From the NCBI GenBank assembly GCA_945870175.1, contig CAMBRJ010000152.1, forward strand, positions 1 to 7,100: a stretch of 7,100 bases of DNA. Reading direction: 5' to 3'. Numbering within the stretch: the first letter of the stretch is position 1; every line of letters starts with the position of its first letter. A model generated the notes under the pieces. It was given only the letters and a program-made list of their open reading frames with translations. It was not told the DNA's origin and did not search any database. The translations under genes were made by a program, and so were the position numbers. Below are positions 1 to 5,957 of this stretch, one piece after another. This DNA is from Gemmatimonas phototrophica (GTDB lineage: Bacteria; Gemmatimonadota; Gemmatimonadetes; Gemmatimonadales; Gemmatimonadaceae).

Positions 1-719
1 TGCGGCAGTCGGCGGTGATCGCCGACCACGCGCAGCCGCTCGCTGGTCTCGTCGTCGGTCGCCCCGTCGAGTATTTCACCGACGCGCTCGATCCCCGTTT
101 TCAAGCGCACTGCGACGCGTCGCTCGAACGCCTGCGGGCGCTGGGTGCCGTGGTGCGAGATGTGTCGCTGCCGCATACGTCCCTCGCGATTCCCGTGTAC
201 TACGTCCTCGCGCCGGCCGAAGCGTCCAGCAACCTCGCGCGCTATGATGGCGTCCGATACGGACGGCGGCGCAGCGCAGACGGGCTTCGCGAGATGTACG
301 AGCGAACGCGTACTGGCGGGTTCGGTGCCGAAGTGACGCGCCGAATTCTGCTCGGGACGTACGTGCTCAGTGCGGGCTACTACGACGCGTATTATCGTCG
401 CGCGCAGACCGTCCGCGAACTCATTACGCAGGATTTCGAACGCGTCTTTGCCGACGGCGTGCACGTGCTCTTCACACCCACCGCGCCGACGCCGGCGTTC
501 CGCATTGGTGAGGTGTCCGATCCCTACGACATGTATCTCAGCGACATCTACACGGTAACGGCCAACCTCGCCGGCATTCCGGCCATGTCGCAGCCGATCG
601 GGCTCGTGGACGGCCTCCCCGTTGGTGGCCAGTTCATGGCGGCGCGCTTCGACGAAGCGACCATGTTCAAGGCGGCCGCCGCGCTCGAGTATGCGATGGC
701 AGCGGAGGGCGGTGCATGA
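1..719 (+). CDS. gatA: Glu-tRNA(Gln)/Asp-tRNA(Asn) amidotransferase subunit A, C-terminal half (5' truncated by window)
   Basis: GatA is the amidase-family subunit of GatCAB. It releases ammonia from glutamine, and the ammonia is used to amidate misacylated Glu-tRNA(Gln) or Asp-tRNA(Asn) in the cytoplasm. The reading frame is open from base 3 to the TGA at 717-719, giving 238 residues, roughly the C-terminal half of a family member of about 480-490 residues. Conserved GatA segments are visible: APAEASSNLARYDGVRYG (about bases 210-263), a segment ending GTYVLSAGYYDAYY (about 354-395), PTAPTPAF (about 477-500) and DIYTVTANLAGIPA (about 543-584). The Ser-cisSer-Lys catalytic triad lies upstream of the window and cannot be checked. 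A GTG at base 15 is an internal Val, not a start. The stop overlaps the gatB start (ATGA, 716-719), which indicates co-transcription and translational coupling. gatC is not in the window. Confidence 0.95.
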   Translation, partial: RQSAVIADHAQPLAGLVVGRPVEYFTDALDPRFQAHCDASLERLRALGAVVRDVSLPHTSLAIPVYYVLAPAEASSNLARYDGVRYGRRRSADGLREMYERTRTGGFGAEVTRRILLGTYVLSAGYYDAYYRRAQTVRELITQDFERVFADGVHVLFTPTAPTPAFRIGEVSDPYDMYLSDIYTVTANLAGIPAMSQPIGLVDGLPVGGQFMAARFDEATMFKAAAALEYAMAAEGGA

Positions 720-2179
720 ACACCACATCGCCGGCCGCCGGCGTGCCCATCGACTGGGAGCTCGTGATCGGGCTCGAAGTGCATTGCCAGCTCAAGACGC
801 GCAGCAAGATCTTTTGTGGATGCGCAACCTCCTTCGGCGAAGCGCCCAACACGAACACCTGTCCGGTGTGCCTCGGCTTGCCCGGCGCCCTGCCAGTGTT
901 GAACGCGCACGCCGTCGAACTCGCCACGCGCGCCGCACTCGCGCTCGGCTGCGTCGTGCACAACACGTCGGTCTTCGCACGCAAGAACTACTTCTATCCC
1001 GACTTGCCCAAGGGGTATCAGATCTCGCAGTTCGATCAGCCGATCGCCACCGGCGGCACGATCGTCGTCGATGACACCGCCACGCCGCCGCGTGCCATCC
1101 GCGTGCATCGCGTGCACATGGAAGAGGATGCGGGCAAGTCGGTGCACGATCGCTTCCGCGACGCCACGGCGATCGATCTGAATCGCGCCGGCACGCCGCT
1201 GATCGAGATCGTCTCGGAACCCGAAATTCACTCCGCCGCGGACGCCGTGAGTTATCTCCGACGCCTCAAGCAGATCCTCGAATACACCGAGGTATCCGAC
1301 GCGAACATGGAAGAGGGCTCGCTGCGGGTGGATGTCAACATCTCGATCCGCCCGCGGGGCCAGACGACGCTCGGCACCAAGACCGAAGTCAAGAATCTCA
1401 ATTCGTTCTCATCCGCCGAGCGCGCCGTCGACGTAGAGTTCGCGCGGCAGCGCGCCATCCTCGAAAGCGGCGGTCGGGTCGAACAGCAAACATTGCTCTA
1501 CGACGAGAAGCGCAATCAGGTGCGCTCCGCGCGCAGCAAGGAAGGCAGTCACGACTATCGGTACTTCCCCGAGCCGGATCTCCCCCCGCTCGTGCTCACC
1601 GACGAGTTCGTGCAGCGTCAGCACGAGGCGCTTCCCGAATTGCCGGCCGCCAAGCGCGACCGCTTTGCCGCACAGTACGGTCTCGGGGCGGCCGATATCG
1701 ATCAGCTCATCGTGAACCGCATGCTGGCCGATCGGTTCGAAGCCGTCGCCGCGTCGTCGGGCGACGCGCGTCGCGCGGCCCACTGGATGCTCGGACCGGT
1801 CCTGGCCGCCGTGAAGGCGTCAGGCGGTTCGCTCCTCGAACACGCCGTCGATCCCGCCCGTCTGGGTGCGCTCATCAAGCTGGAAGCGCAGGGCGACGTG
1901 TCCAATACCGCGGCCCGTCAGATTTTCACGATGATGGAGCGGGAGCCGAGCGAGCCGCTCGCCATCGCCACACGCGATGGCTTGCTCAAGGTCTCCGACG
2001 ACTCCGCACTCGTGGCATGGATCGACGAAGTCTTCGCCGAATCACCGACCGAGGCCGCGCGCTTCATGGCCGGTGAACAGAAGCTGCAGGGCGTGCTGGT
2101 CGGTATGGTGATGAAGAAGTCGAAGGGGTCCGCCGACCCCAAGAAGGTCAATCAGCTGCTGGCCGCTCGCGCGGAGTAA
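716..2179 (+). CDS. gatB: Glu-tRNA(Gln)/Asp-tRNA(Asn) amidotransferase subunit B
   Basis: GatB binds the misacylated tRNA, phosphorylates its Glu or Asp side chain with ATP, and receives ammonia from GatA. The protein has 487 residues, the full family length. The N-terminal GatB/GatE catalytic domain shows GLEVHCQL (19-26, with E21 and H23 matching the metal ligands of the kinase site), NTNTCPVCLGLPGALPV (45-61), HMEEDAGK (134-141), the segment DLNRAGTPLIEIVSEPE, and SLRVDVNISIRPRG. Next come KTEVKNLNSF and HDYRYFPEPDLPPL, then a C-terminal YqeY-like tRNA-binding tail with GDVSNTAARQIF and ending in the DPKKVNQLLAAR element. C34, C36, C49 and C52 form a Cys-x-Cys and Cys-x2-Cys set able to bind zinc, which some GatB proteins have and others lack. 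The start is supported by a GGAGGG Shine-Dalgarno at 704-709 and by the ATGA overlap with gatA. The last 32 bases overlap the end of the convergent phospholipase-like gene. Confidence 0.97.
   Translation: MNTTSPAAGVPIDWELVIGLEVHCQLKTRSKIFCGCATSFGEAPNTNTCPVCLGLPGALPVLNAHAVELATRAALALGCVVHNTSVFARKNYFYPDLPKGYQISQFDQPIATGGTIVVDDTATPPRAIRVHRVHMEEDAGKSVHDRFRDATAIDLNRAGTPLIEIVSEPEIHSAADAVSYLRRLKQILEYTEVSDANMEEGSLRVDVNISIRPRGQTTLGTKTEVKNLNSFSSAERAVDVEFARQRAILESGGRVEQQTLLYDEKRNQVRSARSKEGSHDYRYFPEPDLPPLVLTDEFVQRQHEALPELPAAKRDRFAAQYGLGAADIDQLIVNRMLADRFEAVAASSGDARRAAHWMLGPVLAAVKASGGSLLEHAVDPARLGALIKLEAQGDVSNTAARQIFTMMEREPSEPLAIATRDGLLKVSDDSALVAWIDEVFAESPTEAARFMAGEQKLQGVLVGMVMKKSKGSADPKKVNQLLAARAE
2125..2140 (-). 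terminator. possible weak terminator for the minus-strand phospholipase-like gene
   Basis: A perfect 6 bp stem with a four-base loop (GGGGTC, 2125-2130, pairing with GACCCC, 2135-2140) lies 7 bases past the stop codon of the minus-strand gene. Read on that strand it is followed by a pyrimidine-rich stretch (TTCGACTTCTTC), not a clean T tract. It sits inside conserved gatB codons (Ser-Ala-Asp-Pro-Lys), so coding constraint alone could explain it. Low confidence. Confidence 0.25.
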
Positions 2180-3116
2180 ACAGCGGCGTCGGCAGTGAAG
2201 CGGCATGCCGGAGGTCGGTCACCGGCATGCCGAACATGCGATCGGCCTCCAACGCCGCCCGGACATCGCCTCCTTCACGTTTCGCCTGACGACGGACCTT
2301 CTTCGCGTCGCGTAGCGGACCGTCGCCCGACGGATCGAAGCGGAAGGCGTCGCTGTGGTCCCAACGATTGAACAGATCGACGATGTAGTCGAACGAACGC
2401 GCCATGTAGCGTCCCACTTCGGCATCACTCAGGTCCCAGCGACTCTTCTCAGACACGAGCTGGAAGATGCGCTGCCACGAATCGGTGTCGGTCACATACA
2501 CCATGCCGCGGAAGATCCGGCGATTCGTCGGTGTGCCGAAGAGCGTCGGGCTCAGGATGCGATCCAGGTGCTGATCGGCTGGCGAGTGGTCGACTGACAA
2601 CAGTTCGCGCGCCCGGCGTGGCCAAGGATCGCCGAGGTGCGTGTCGATCCGGCTCTCCCAGTAGCTGTGCCCGAGCGCGGTCGTGCTGGACGTCACCGCG
2701 AGCTGTCTCGGTACGAAAAAGTTGTGCGCGACGACGTCTGCCGCCAGATGTGCGAGATACCCCAGGCCGAACGCGCGCAATGCGGGCGGCTCCGCCTCGC
2801 TATGGATCTCGAGTCCGACGCGCCATGAATGACAATGGCGGCCGACTTCGGCGTACTTCTTCGCGATGCTGGTATCGGCCGCAATCGAACCGTACAGAAA
2901 GTCGGTGGGATAGGCGGCCAGAAGCTCCGCGATCGTGGACGGCACGAACGACAGATTCCGAAGGAGCGCATCCCCCAGAAAGACGTGGGTGCCCGGAGTC
3001 CACGCCCAGGCGTCCGTCGGGAACAGCACCAGCGCCACGAGTACGGCGAGTCCCCCGGCAATCCAGGCACGGTGGCGTAGGAGCACGGAGGGCTCAGTCT
3101 TCGTCGTCGTCGACAT
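2148..3116 (-). CDS. zinc-dependent phospholipase C family protein, exported
   Basis: The 322-residue product has an N-terminal signal or anchor (Arg14-His15-Arg16, hydrophobic core about 18-32) and an Ala-Trp-Ala site at 36-38. The rest resembles the Zn-dependent phospholipase C / S1-P1 nuclease fold, whose members hydrolyse phospholipid head groups or phosphodiesters outside the cytoplasm using three zinc ions. Candidate ligands in order are W39 (the N-terminus if cut after A38), H44, D81, H94 or H96, H123 and D127 (HLAAD), H131, then H150-x3-E154. This order and the HxxxD and HxxxE spacing match the Bacillus cereus enzyme (W1, H14, D55, H69, H118/D122, H128, H142/E146). The C-terminal 160 residues are not recognisable to me. 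The substrate is unknown. The ATG at 3116 overlaps the upstream gene by 23 bases with no clear Shine-Dalgarno; a GTG at 3086 (Val11) is an alternative start that gives a shorter signal peptide. The 3' end overlaps gatB by 32 bases. Confidence 0.75.
   Translation of the reverse strand: MSTTTKTEPSVLLRHRAWIAGGLAVLVALVLFPTDAWAWTPGTHVFLGDALLRNLSFVPSTIAELLAAYPTDFLYGSIAADTSIAKKYAEVGRHCHSWRVGLEIHSEAEPPALRAFGLGYLAHLAADVVAHNFFVPRQLAVTSSTTALGHSYWESRIDTHLGDPWPRRARELLSVDHSPADQHLDRILSPTLFGTPTNRRIFRGMVYVTDTDSWQRIFQLVSEKSRWDLSDAEVGRYMARSFDYIVDLFNRWDHSDAFRFDPSGDGPLRDAKKVRRQAKREGGDVRAALEADRMFGMPVTDLRHAASLPTPLFTPRERPAAD
2201..2232. repeat. paired 10 bp palindrome CGGCATGCCG forming a possible stem-loop
   Basis: The self-complementary decamer CGGCATGCCG occurs at 2201-2210 and again at 2223-2232, separated by 12 bases. 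As RNA from either strand the two copies can pair as a 10 bp stem with a 12-base loop. It starts 21 bases after the gatB stop and lies inside the 3' coding part of the convergent gene. No T tract follows on either strand, so it is not a canonical intrinsic terminator. It could protect the gatB mRNA 3' end, or be chance in a GC-rich coding region. Confidence 0.45.
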
Positions 3117-3663
3117 CCACAGGGGCAGGAGTACGACGTGGCCGAGGGTGGCTCAACCCCGCCGTCAATTCGCTCGCGCCTACGCGAACGCCGCGAATGG
3201 CCGATACGGCCGAAAGTGCGGTGTCTTCCAGTTCGTCTTGCAGCACATCCAGCACCGCGTTCACGTCGTCCACGCGCCGCGCGGTCCGGTCCGCGGCATC
3301 GAGCAGCTGCTCGCTCAGCGCTTCGGCGGCACCGGTCACCCGCTCCACATCCGTCCGGAGCATCGACACGACTTCGCGGGCGTCGCCCACGATGGCGGTC
3401 GCGTTTGCCAGTAACGGCTTGGTCTCTGTCGCCAGCCGATCGACCGTCTCGTTGAACTTGCGCACACCGGCTCGAATCGAGACGATCAGCAGGATCGTCG
3501 CGATCAGCACGCCGATCCCGAGTAGTAGCACGACGATCTGGAGCACGCCGCTCGTCCACTCCAGCAGGCCACGCTCGGGGATGGTGCGGGCGATGATGGT
3601 ATCCGGAAATGCGGCGGCCTGCAGGAGCCGCGCAGACAACGCACTGACAAAGGTCATCTTCAT
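3094..3663 (-). CDS. DUF948-like single-pass membrane protein with long helical cytoplasmic or periplasmic domain
   Basis: A 189-residue protein with one strong transmembrane segment at about 39-63, followed by Arg64 and Lys69. From about 65 to 155 the sequence is heptad-like, Ala/Val/Leu/Glu-rich and helical, with repeated small-residue and acidic spacing (for example ETVDRLATETKPLLANA). This is the usual architecture of DUF948-type proteins, whose function is not established. The C-terminal tail is Pro/Arg-rich (about 173-180) and ends in a run of acidic residues (DVDDDED). An in-frame TAG two codons upstream fixes the start at 3663 or at Met3 (3657); neither has a good Shine-Dalgarno. The stop lies inside the next gene, a 23-base overlap, so it is probably co-translated with the phospholipase-like protein. 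The assignment rests on architecture, and a methyl-accepting-like or other coiled-coil protein cannot be excluded. Confidence 0.65.
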   Translation of the reverse strand: MKMTFVSALSARLLQAAAFPDTIIARTIPERGLLEWTSGVLQIVVLLLGIGVLIATILLIVSIRAGVRKFNETVDRLATETKPLLANATAIVGDAREVVSMLRTDVERVTGAAEALSEQLLDAADRTARRVDDVNAVLDVLQDELEDTALSAVSAIRGVRVGASELTAGLSHPRPRRTPAPVDVDDDED

Positions 3664-3777
3664 GATCTAAGGGTTTCGTGCAGGGTCGGGAAGGGGGGCG
3701 TGCGCGACGCTTTCTCGGCTGCTATGCTTCCGTTCGCCCGACCGCTCCGCTCAATCGCCGCGTCCAACCCCGAGTAC
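3664..3777. promoter_or_regulatory. divergent intergenic region with candidate extended -10 promoter for murA
   Basis: This 114 bp gap separates the minus-strand pair from murA and should hold promoters for both. On the plus strand TGCTATGCT (3720-3728) reads as an extended -10 element (TGn plus TATGCT, 4 of 6 to consensus with the key T, A and T). The -35 position is poor. Transcription would start near 3735, giving a leader of roughly 40 bases to the ATG at 3778 and excluding the upstream in-frame GTG (3700) and ATG (3724) as murA starts. A G-run (AAGGGGGG, 3691-3698) lies upstream. I saw no convincing minus-strand promoter. Confidence 0.35.
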
Positions 3778-5073
3778 ATGTCCGCCGTCCAGTTCATTGT
3801 CGAAGGGGGTCAGCGGCTCAGCGGCTCGATCCGTCCAGCAGGCAACAAGAACGCCGCGCTGCCGATCGTCGCTGCCACGCTCCTGACCGATCAGCCCGTA
3901 CAACTGCATAACGTGCCTCGGATTCGGGATATCGAGACGCTCGTGGAACTCGTGCGCACCACGGGAGCGGAGTGCGAATGGAACGGTCCCAACTCGCTGC
4001 GGGTGCATGCCAAGTCGGTGCAAGCCGCCGACCTCGATCCCACGATGTGCAAGCGGATCCGTGCCTCGATCCTGCTCGCCGCGCCGCTGCTCGCGCGCTG
4101 CGGCACCGTGACGCTGTCGCCGCCCGGTGGTGATGTCATCGGACGCCGCCGGCTCGATACCCATTTTCACGTGCTTCAGGCGCTCGGCGCCGAGTACGAA
4201 TTGGGCGAGCGGTTTCGCTTCACCGCCAAGGCGCTCACGGGCGCCGACGTCTTCCTCGATGAGCCGAGCGTCACGGCCACCGAGAACGCACTCATGGCGG
4301 CCGTCGCGGCCAAGGGACGCACGGTCCTCCGCAACGCGGCGAGCGAACCGCACGTGCAGGATCTCGCGCGATTCCTCGTGGCCCTCGGGGCGCGCATCGA
4401 CGGGATCGGCTCAAACGTCTATACCATCGAAGGCGGGATGCCGCTGGGCAGTGCCACCCACGAGATCGGTCCCGATCACATTGAAGTCGGATCGTTCATC
4501 GGACTCGCCGCGGTCACTCGCTCCGAGATTCGAATCGAGCGCGCCGGTGTCGAGCACCTGCGCAGCACGCTCATGGGGTTCGAGCGCCTCGGCATTTCGT
4601 GCATCATCGACGGCGATGACCTCATCGTGCCCGCCGAACAGTCGCGGGTAATTCAGAGCGACCTCGGCGGACATGTGCCGAAGCTCGAGGATCAGCCGTG
4701 GCCCGCGTTCCCCGCTGACGTCATGTCCATCGCCATCGTTACCGCGACGCAGTGCGACGGTATGATCCTCATGCACGAAAAGATGTTCGAGTCGCGCCTC
4801 TACTTTACCGACAAGCTGGTCAGCATGGGGGCCCGCATCGTGCTGTGCGATCCGCACCGCGCCATTGTGTCCGGCCCCACCAAGCTGCGTGGCAGCACGG
4901 TCGAGTCGCCCGACATTCGCGCCGGGATGGCCATGCTGCTTGCGGCCCTCTGCGCCGATGGCACGAGCGTCATCAACAATGCGCAGCAGATCGAACGGGG
5001 CTACGAGCGGATCGAGGAGCGACTCGGCGCGCTGGGCGCCCGCATCCGTCGCGTCGAGCTCAGCGCACGCTGA
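3778..5073 (+). CDS. murA: UDP-N-acetylglucosamine 1-carboxyvinyltransferase, Asp-type active site
   Basis: MurA transfers enolpyruvate from phosphoenolpyruvate to UDP-GlcNAc, the first committed step of peptidoglycan synthesis in the cytoplasm. From the ATG at 3778 the protein has 431 residues (E. coli: 419), and its start aligns with the family N-terminus (FIVEGG then GNKNAALP). Substrate-site residues by alignment with E. coli are K24 and N25 (K22, N23), R95 (R91), D314 (D305), R381 (R371) and R407 (R397, in RGYERIE). The active-site loop reads PPGGDVIGRRRLD: D119 replaces Cys115. Such Asp-type MurA enzymes, known from Mycobacterium, Chlamydia and Borrelia, are active and not alkylated by fosfomycin. 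The frame stays open upstream to a GTG at 3700, adding 26 residues with no family homology, so I rejected that start. Shine-Dalgarno is weak. pgeF follows after 15 bases, probably as one transcript. Confidence 0.95.
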   Translation: MSAVQFIVEGGQRLSGSIRPAGNKNAALPIVAATLLTDQPVQLHNVPRIRDIETLVELVRTTGAECEWNGPNSLRVHAKSVQAADLDPTMCKRIRASILLAAPLLARCGTVTLSPPGGDVIGRRRLDTHFHVLQALGAEYELGERFRFTAKALTGADVFLDEPSVTATENALMAAVAAKGRTVLRNAASEPHVQDLARFLVALGARIDGIGSNVYTIEGGMPLGSATHEIGPDHIEVGSFIGLAAVTRSEIRIERAGVEHLRSTLMGFERLGISCIIDGDDLIVPAEQSRVIQSDLGGHVPKLEDQPWPAFPADVMSIAIVTATQCDGMILMHEKMFESRLYFTDKLVSMGARIVLCDPHRAIVSGPTKLRGSTVESPDIRAGMAMLLAALCADGTSVINNAQQIERGYERIEERLGALGARIRRVELSAR

Positions 5074-5088
5074 GGTCGGGGATAATCG

Positions 5089-5802
5089 ATGACGCTGATG
5101 CCGCTTGGGTCGGCCGAGTCGGTCACGGGGATGCCCGACGGCGTGCTGGCGTGGACGACCACCCGCGCCGACGGGTCATACGGACTCGGATCCGCGGAGC
5201 CCGTCGGCGAGATCATGGAGCGGTGGGCGCGGTTACAGCACGGACTCGCTGCGCTGCGGATTGAACGACTGGCGACGGCCCATCAAGTACACGGGGCGGC
5301 CGTAGAACGGCATGACGGCGGGTGGCGTGGATGGCTGCGCCTTCGCGGCGTCGACGGCCACGTCACCCGGTCGCCGGGTACGGCGCTGGCCGTCACGGTC
5401 GCCGATTGCACCCCCGTGTTCGTGGCCCACCCAGGCGGGGCGGTCGCCGCCCTGCATGCCGGCTGGCGGGGCACCGCGGCGCGAATCCTCGATGCCGGTC
5501 TCGATGCGCTCGGTGTCATGGGGTTCCCCGCCGATGAATGCGTCGTCCATCTGGGCCCGTCGATTTGCGGCCCGTGTTACGAGGTCGGTCCTGAGGTGCT
5601 GAGCGCGGTGTACGGACGGCCGGCAACTGGAAAGGGTCAGCTCGATGTCCGTGAGGTGCTGCGGGAGCAGGCCTGGCGCCGTGGGGTCAAACAGATTTCG
5701 GCGAGCGCGGCTTGCACCCGATGCCACGCCGACCGGTTCTTTAGCCATCGCGGCGGAGATCCGGGTCGTCAGTTGGGTGTCATTGCGCTCCAGTCATCTT
5801 GA
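5089..5802 (+). CDS. pgeF: peptidoglycan editing factor / YfiH-family purine nucleoside phosphorylase (Cu_oxidase_4, DUF152)
   Basis: A 237-residue protein of the YfiH/LACC1 family, normal length. Family members were first called polyphenol oxidases and later shown to cleave purine nucleosides. E. coli YfiH has also been linked to keeping wrong amino acids out of the peptidoglycan stem. The zinc/active-site motifs are all present: HQVHG (H68), ADCTPV (C107) and ALHAGWRG (H123), matching E. coli H71, C107 and H124, followed by GPSICGPCYEVG (156-167) and a C-terminal CTRCHADRFFSHR segment. The start has GGGG at 5077-5080, eight bases before the ATG; an ATG three codons later is possible. Position directly after murA agrees with a role in cell-wall precursor quality control. 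The -35 of a candidate rimP promoter overlaps its stop codon. Confidence 0.93.
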   Translation: MTLMPLGSAESVTGMPDGVLAWTTTRADGSYGLGSAEPVGEIMERWARLQHGLAALRIERLATAHQVHGAAVERHDGGWRGWLRLRGVDGHVTRSPGTALAVTVADCTPVFVAHPGGAVAALHAGWRGTAARILDAGLDALGVMGFPADECVVHLGPSICGPCYEVGPEVLSAVYGRPATGKGQLDVREVLREQAWRRGVKQISASAACTRCHADRFFSHRGGDPGRQLGVIALQSS

Positions 5803-5827
5803 CCTTGTAAGGGGTGAGGGGTAGGTT
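5799..5827 (+). promoter_or_regulatory. candidate sigma70-type promoter for the rimP-nusA transcript
   Basis: TTGACC (5799-5804, five of six to consensus) lies 17 bases from TAGGTT (5822-5827, which keeps the key first T, second A and last T). The -35 box overlaps the pgeF stop codon. The predicted start of transcription is about 5834-5837. The -10 match is weak. A small dyad CCTT-GT-AAGG (5803-5812) lies in the spacer. Confidence 0.4.
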
Positions 5828-5882
5828 GCCAGTCTAGTTAGTAACTCCTTCGTGACTTTCGCCCGCCAAGCGCGGGTGGGTG

Positions 5883-5911
5883 AAGTGTGGGGATGGTCCC
5901 CACACTTTTTT
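5883..5911 (+). terminator. strong intrinsic terminator between pgeF and rimP
   Basis: AAGTGTGGGGA (5883-5893) and TCCCCACACTT (5897-5907) form a perfect 11 bp stem around a TGG loop, and T's run from 5906 to 5911. The element is directional: the opposite strand has no T tract after the stem. It would end the murA-pgeF transcript. If the candidate promoter at 5799-5827 is real, it would also cut off part of the rimP-nusA transcription. Confidence 0.88.
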
Positions 5912-5945
5912 GTTCTTCGGTGTTTGGTTTTTTCTGGTTCTTACT

Positions 5946-5949
5946 GGAG
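5946..5949 (+). promoter_or_regulatory. Shine-Dalgarno that sets the rimP GTG start
   Basis: GGAG lies eight bases before the GTG at 5958. An in-frame GTG at 5952 is only two bases away, too close, and the upstream in-frame ATG at 5880 lies before the terminator hairpin. Confidence 0.7.
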
Positions 5950-5957
5950 ATGTGCAG

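Larger units (their letters stand above)
5834..5957 (+). promoter_or_regulatory. rimP-nusA 5' leader with possible attenuator
   Basis: This leader holds two hairpins before the rimP start. Hairpin one pairs 5858-5867 (TTCGCCCGCC) with 5875-5884 (GGTGGGTGAA): ten pairs, two of them G-U, loop of seven. With one bulged T it can extend to 5855-5856 pairing with 5885-5886. Its 3' arm therefore shares bases 5883-5886 with the 5' arm of the strong terminator hairpin (5883-5907), so the two compete in part. A very T-rich stretch follows (5906-5942), unlike the rest of the window. NusA is known to control its own operon through termination in the leader in other bacteria, so attenuation is plausible here. 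That link is inference. Confidence 0.4.

Noticed and set aside
548..1231. 227-residue minus-strand frame opposite gatA and gatB
   Set aside because: Antisense to conserved GatA/GatB motifs, with no recognisable domains.
3099..3113. TCG trinucleotide repeat at the gene overlap
   Set aside because: It has only four to five units and codes for both proteins, so it is too short to claim a phase-variable repeat.
2693..3559. 288-residue minus-strand frame overlapping the phospholipase-like and DUF948-like genes
   Set aside because: Arg-rich out-of-frame translation typical of a shadow. I also considered a frameshift joining the real genes, but each is complete with its own start and stop.
2531..3670. 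379-residue plus-strand open frame across the minus-strand pair
   Set aside because: Ser/Arg-rich, low-complexity translation with no family resemblance. The minus-strand frames have a transmembrane segment, a signal peptide and metal motifs.
3700..3777. 26-residue N-terminal extension of MurA from a GTG at 3700
   Set aside because: The family N-terminus aligns at the ATG at 3778, and a candidate promoter lies inside the extension. The G-run before the GTG is too close for a normal ribosome site.
3751..4353. 200-residue minus-strand frame opposite murA
   Set aside because: Antisense shadow of well-conserved MurA codons.
5836..5846. Dyad AGTTA-G-TAACT near the expected transcription start
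   Set aside because: It is too short and its one-base centre cannot form a hairpin. It could be an operator half-site pair, but nothing else supports that.
5803..5882. tRNA gene upstream of rimP, as with metY in E. coli
   Set aside because: No cloverleaf, T-loop (GGTTCGA-type) or acceptor stem can be drawn in this stretch.
5880..5957. 26-residue hydrophobic N-terminal extension of RimP
   Set aside because: It is the translation of a terminator hairpin and T tract. RimP homology begins at the GTG at 5958, which has a well-spaced GGAG.
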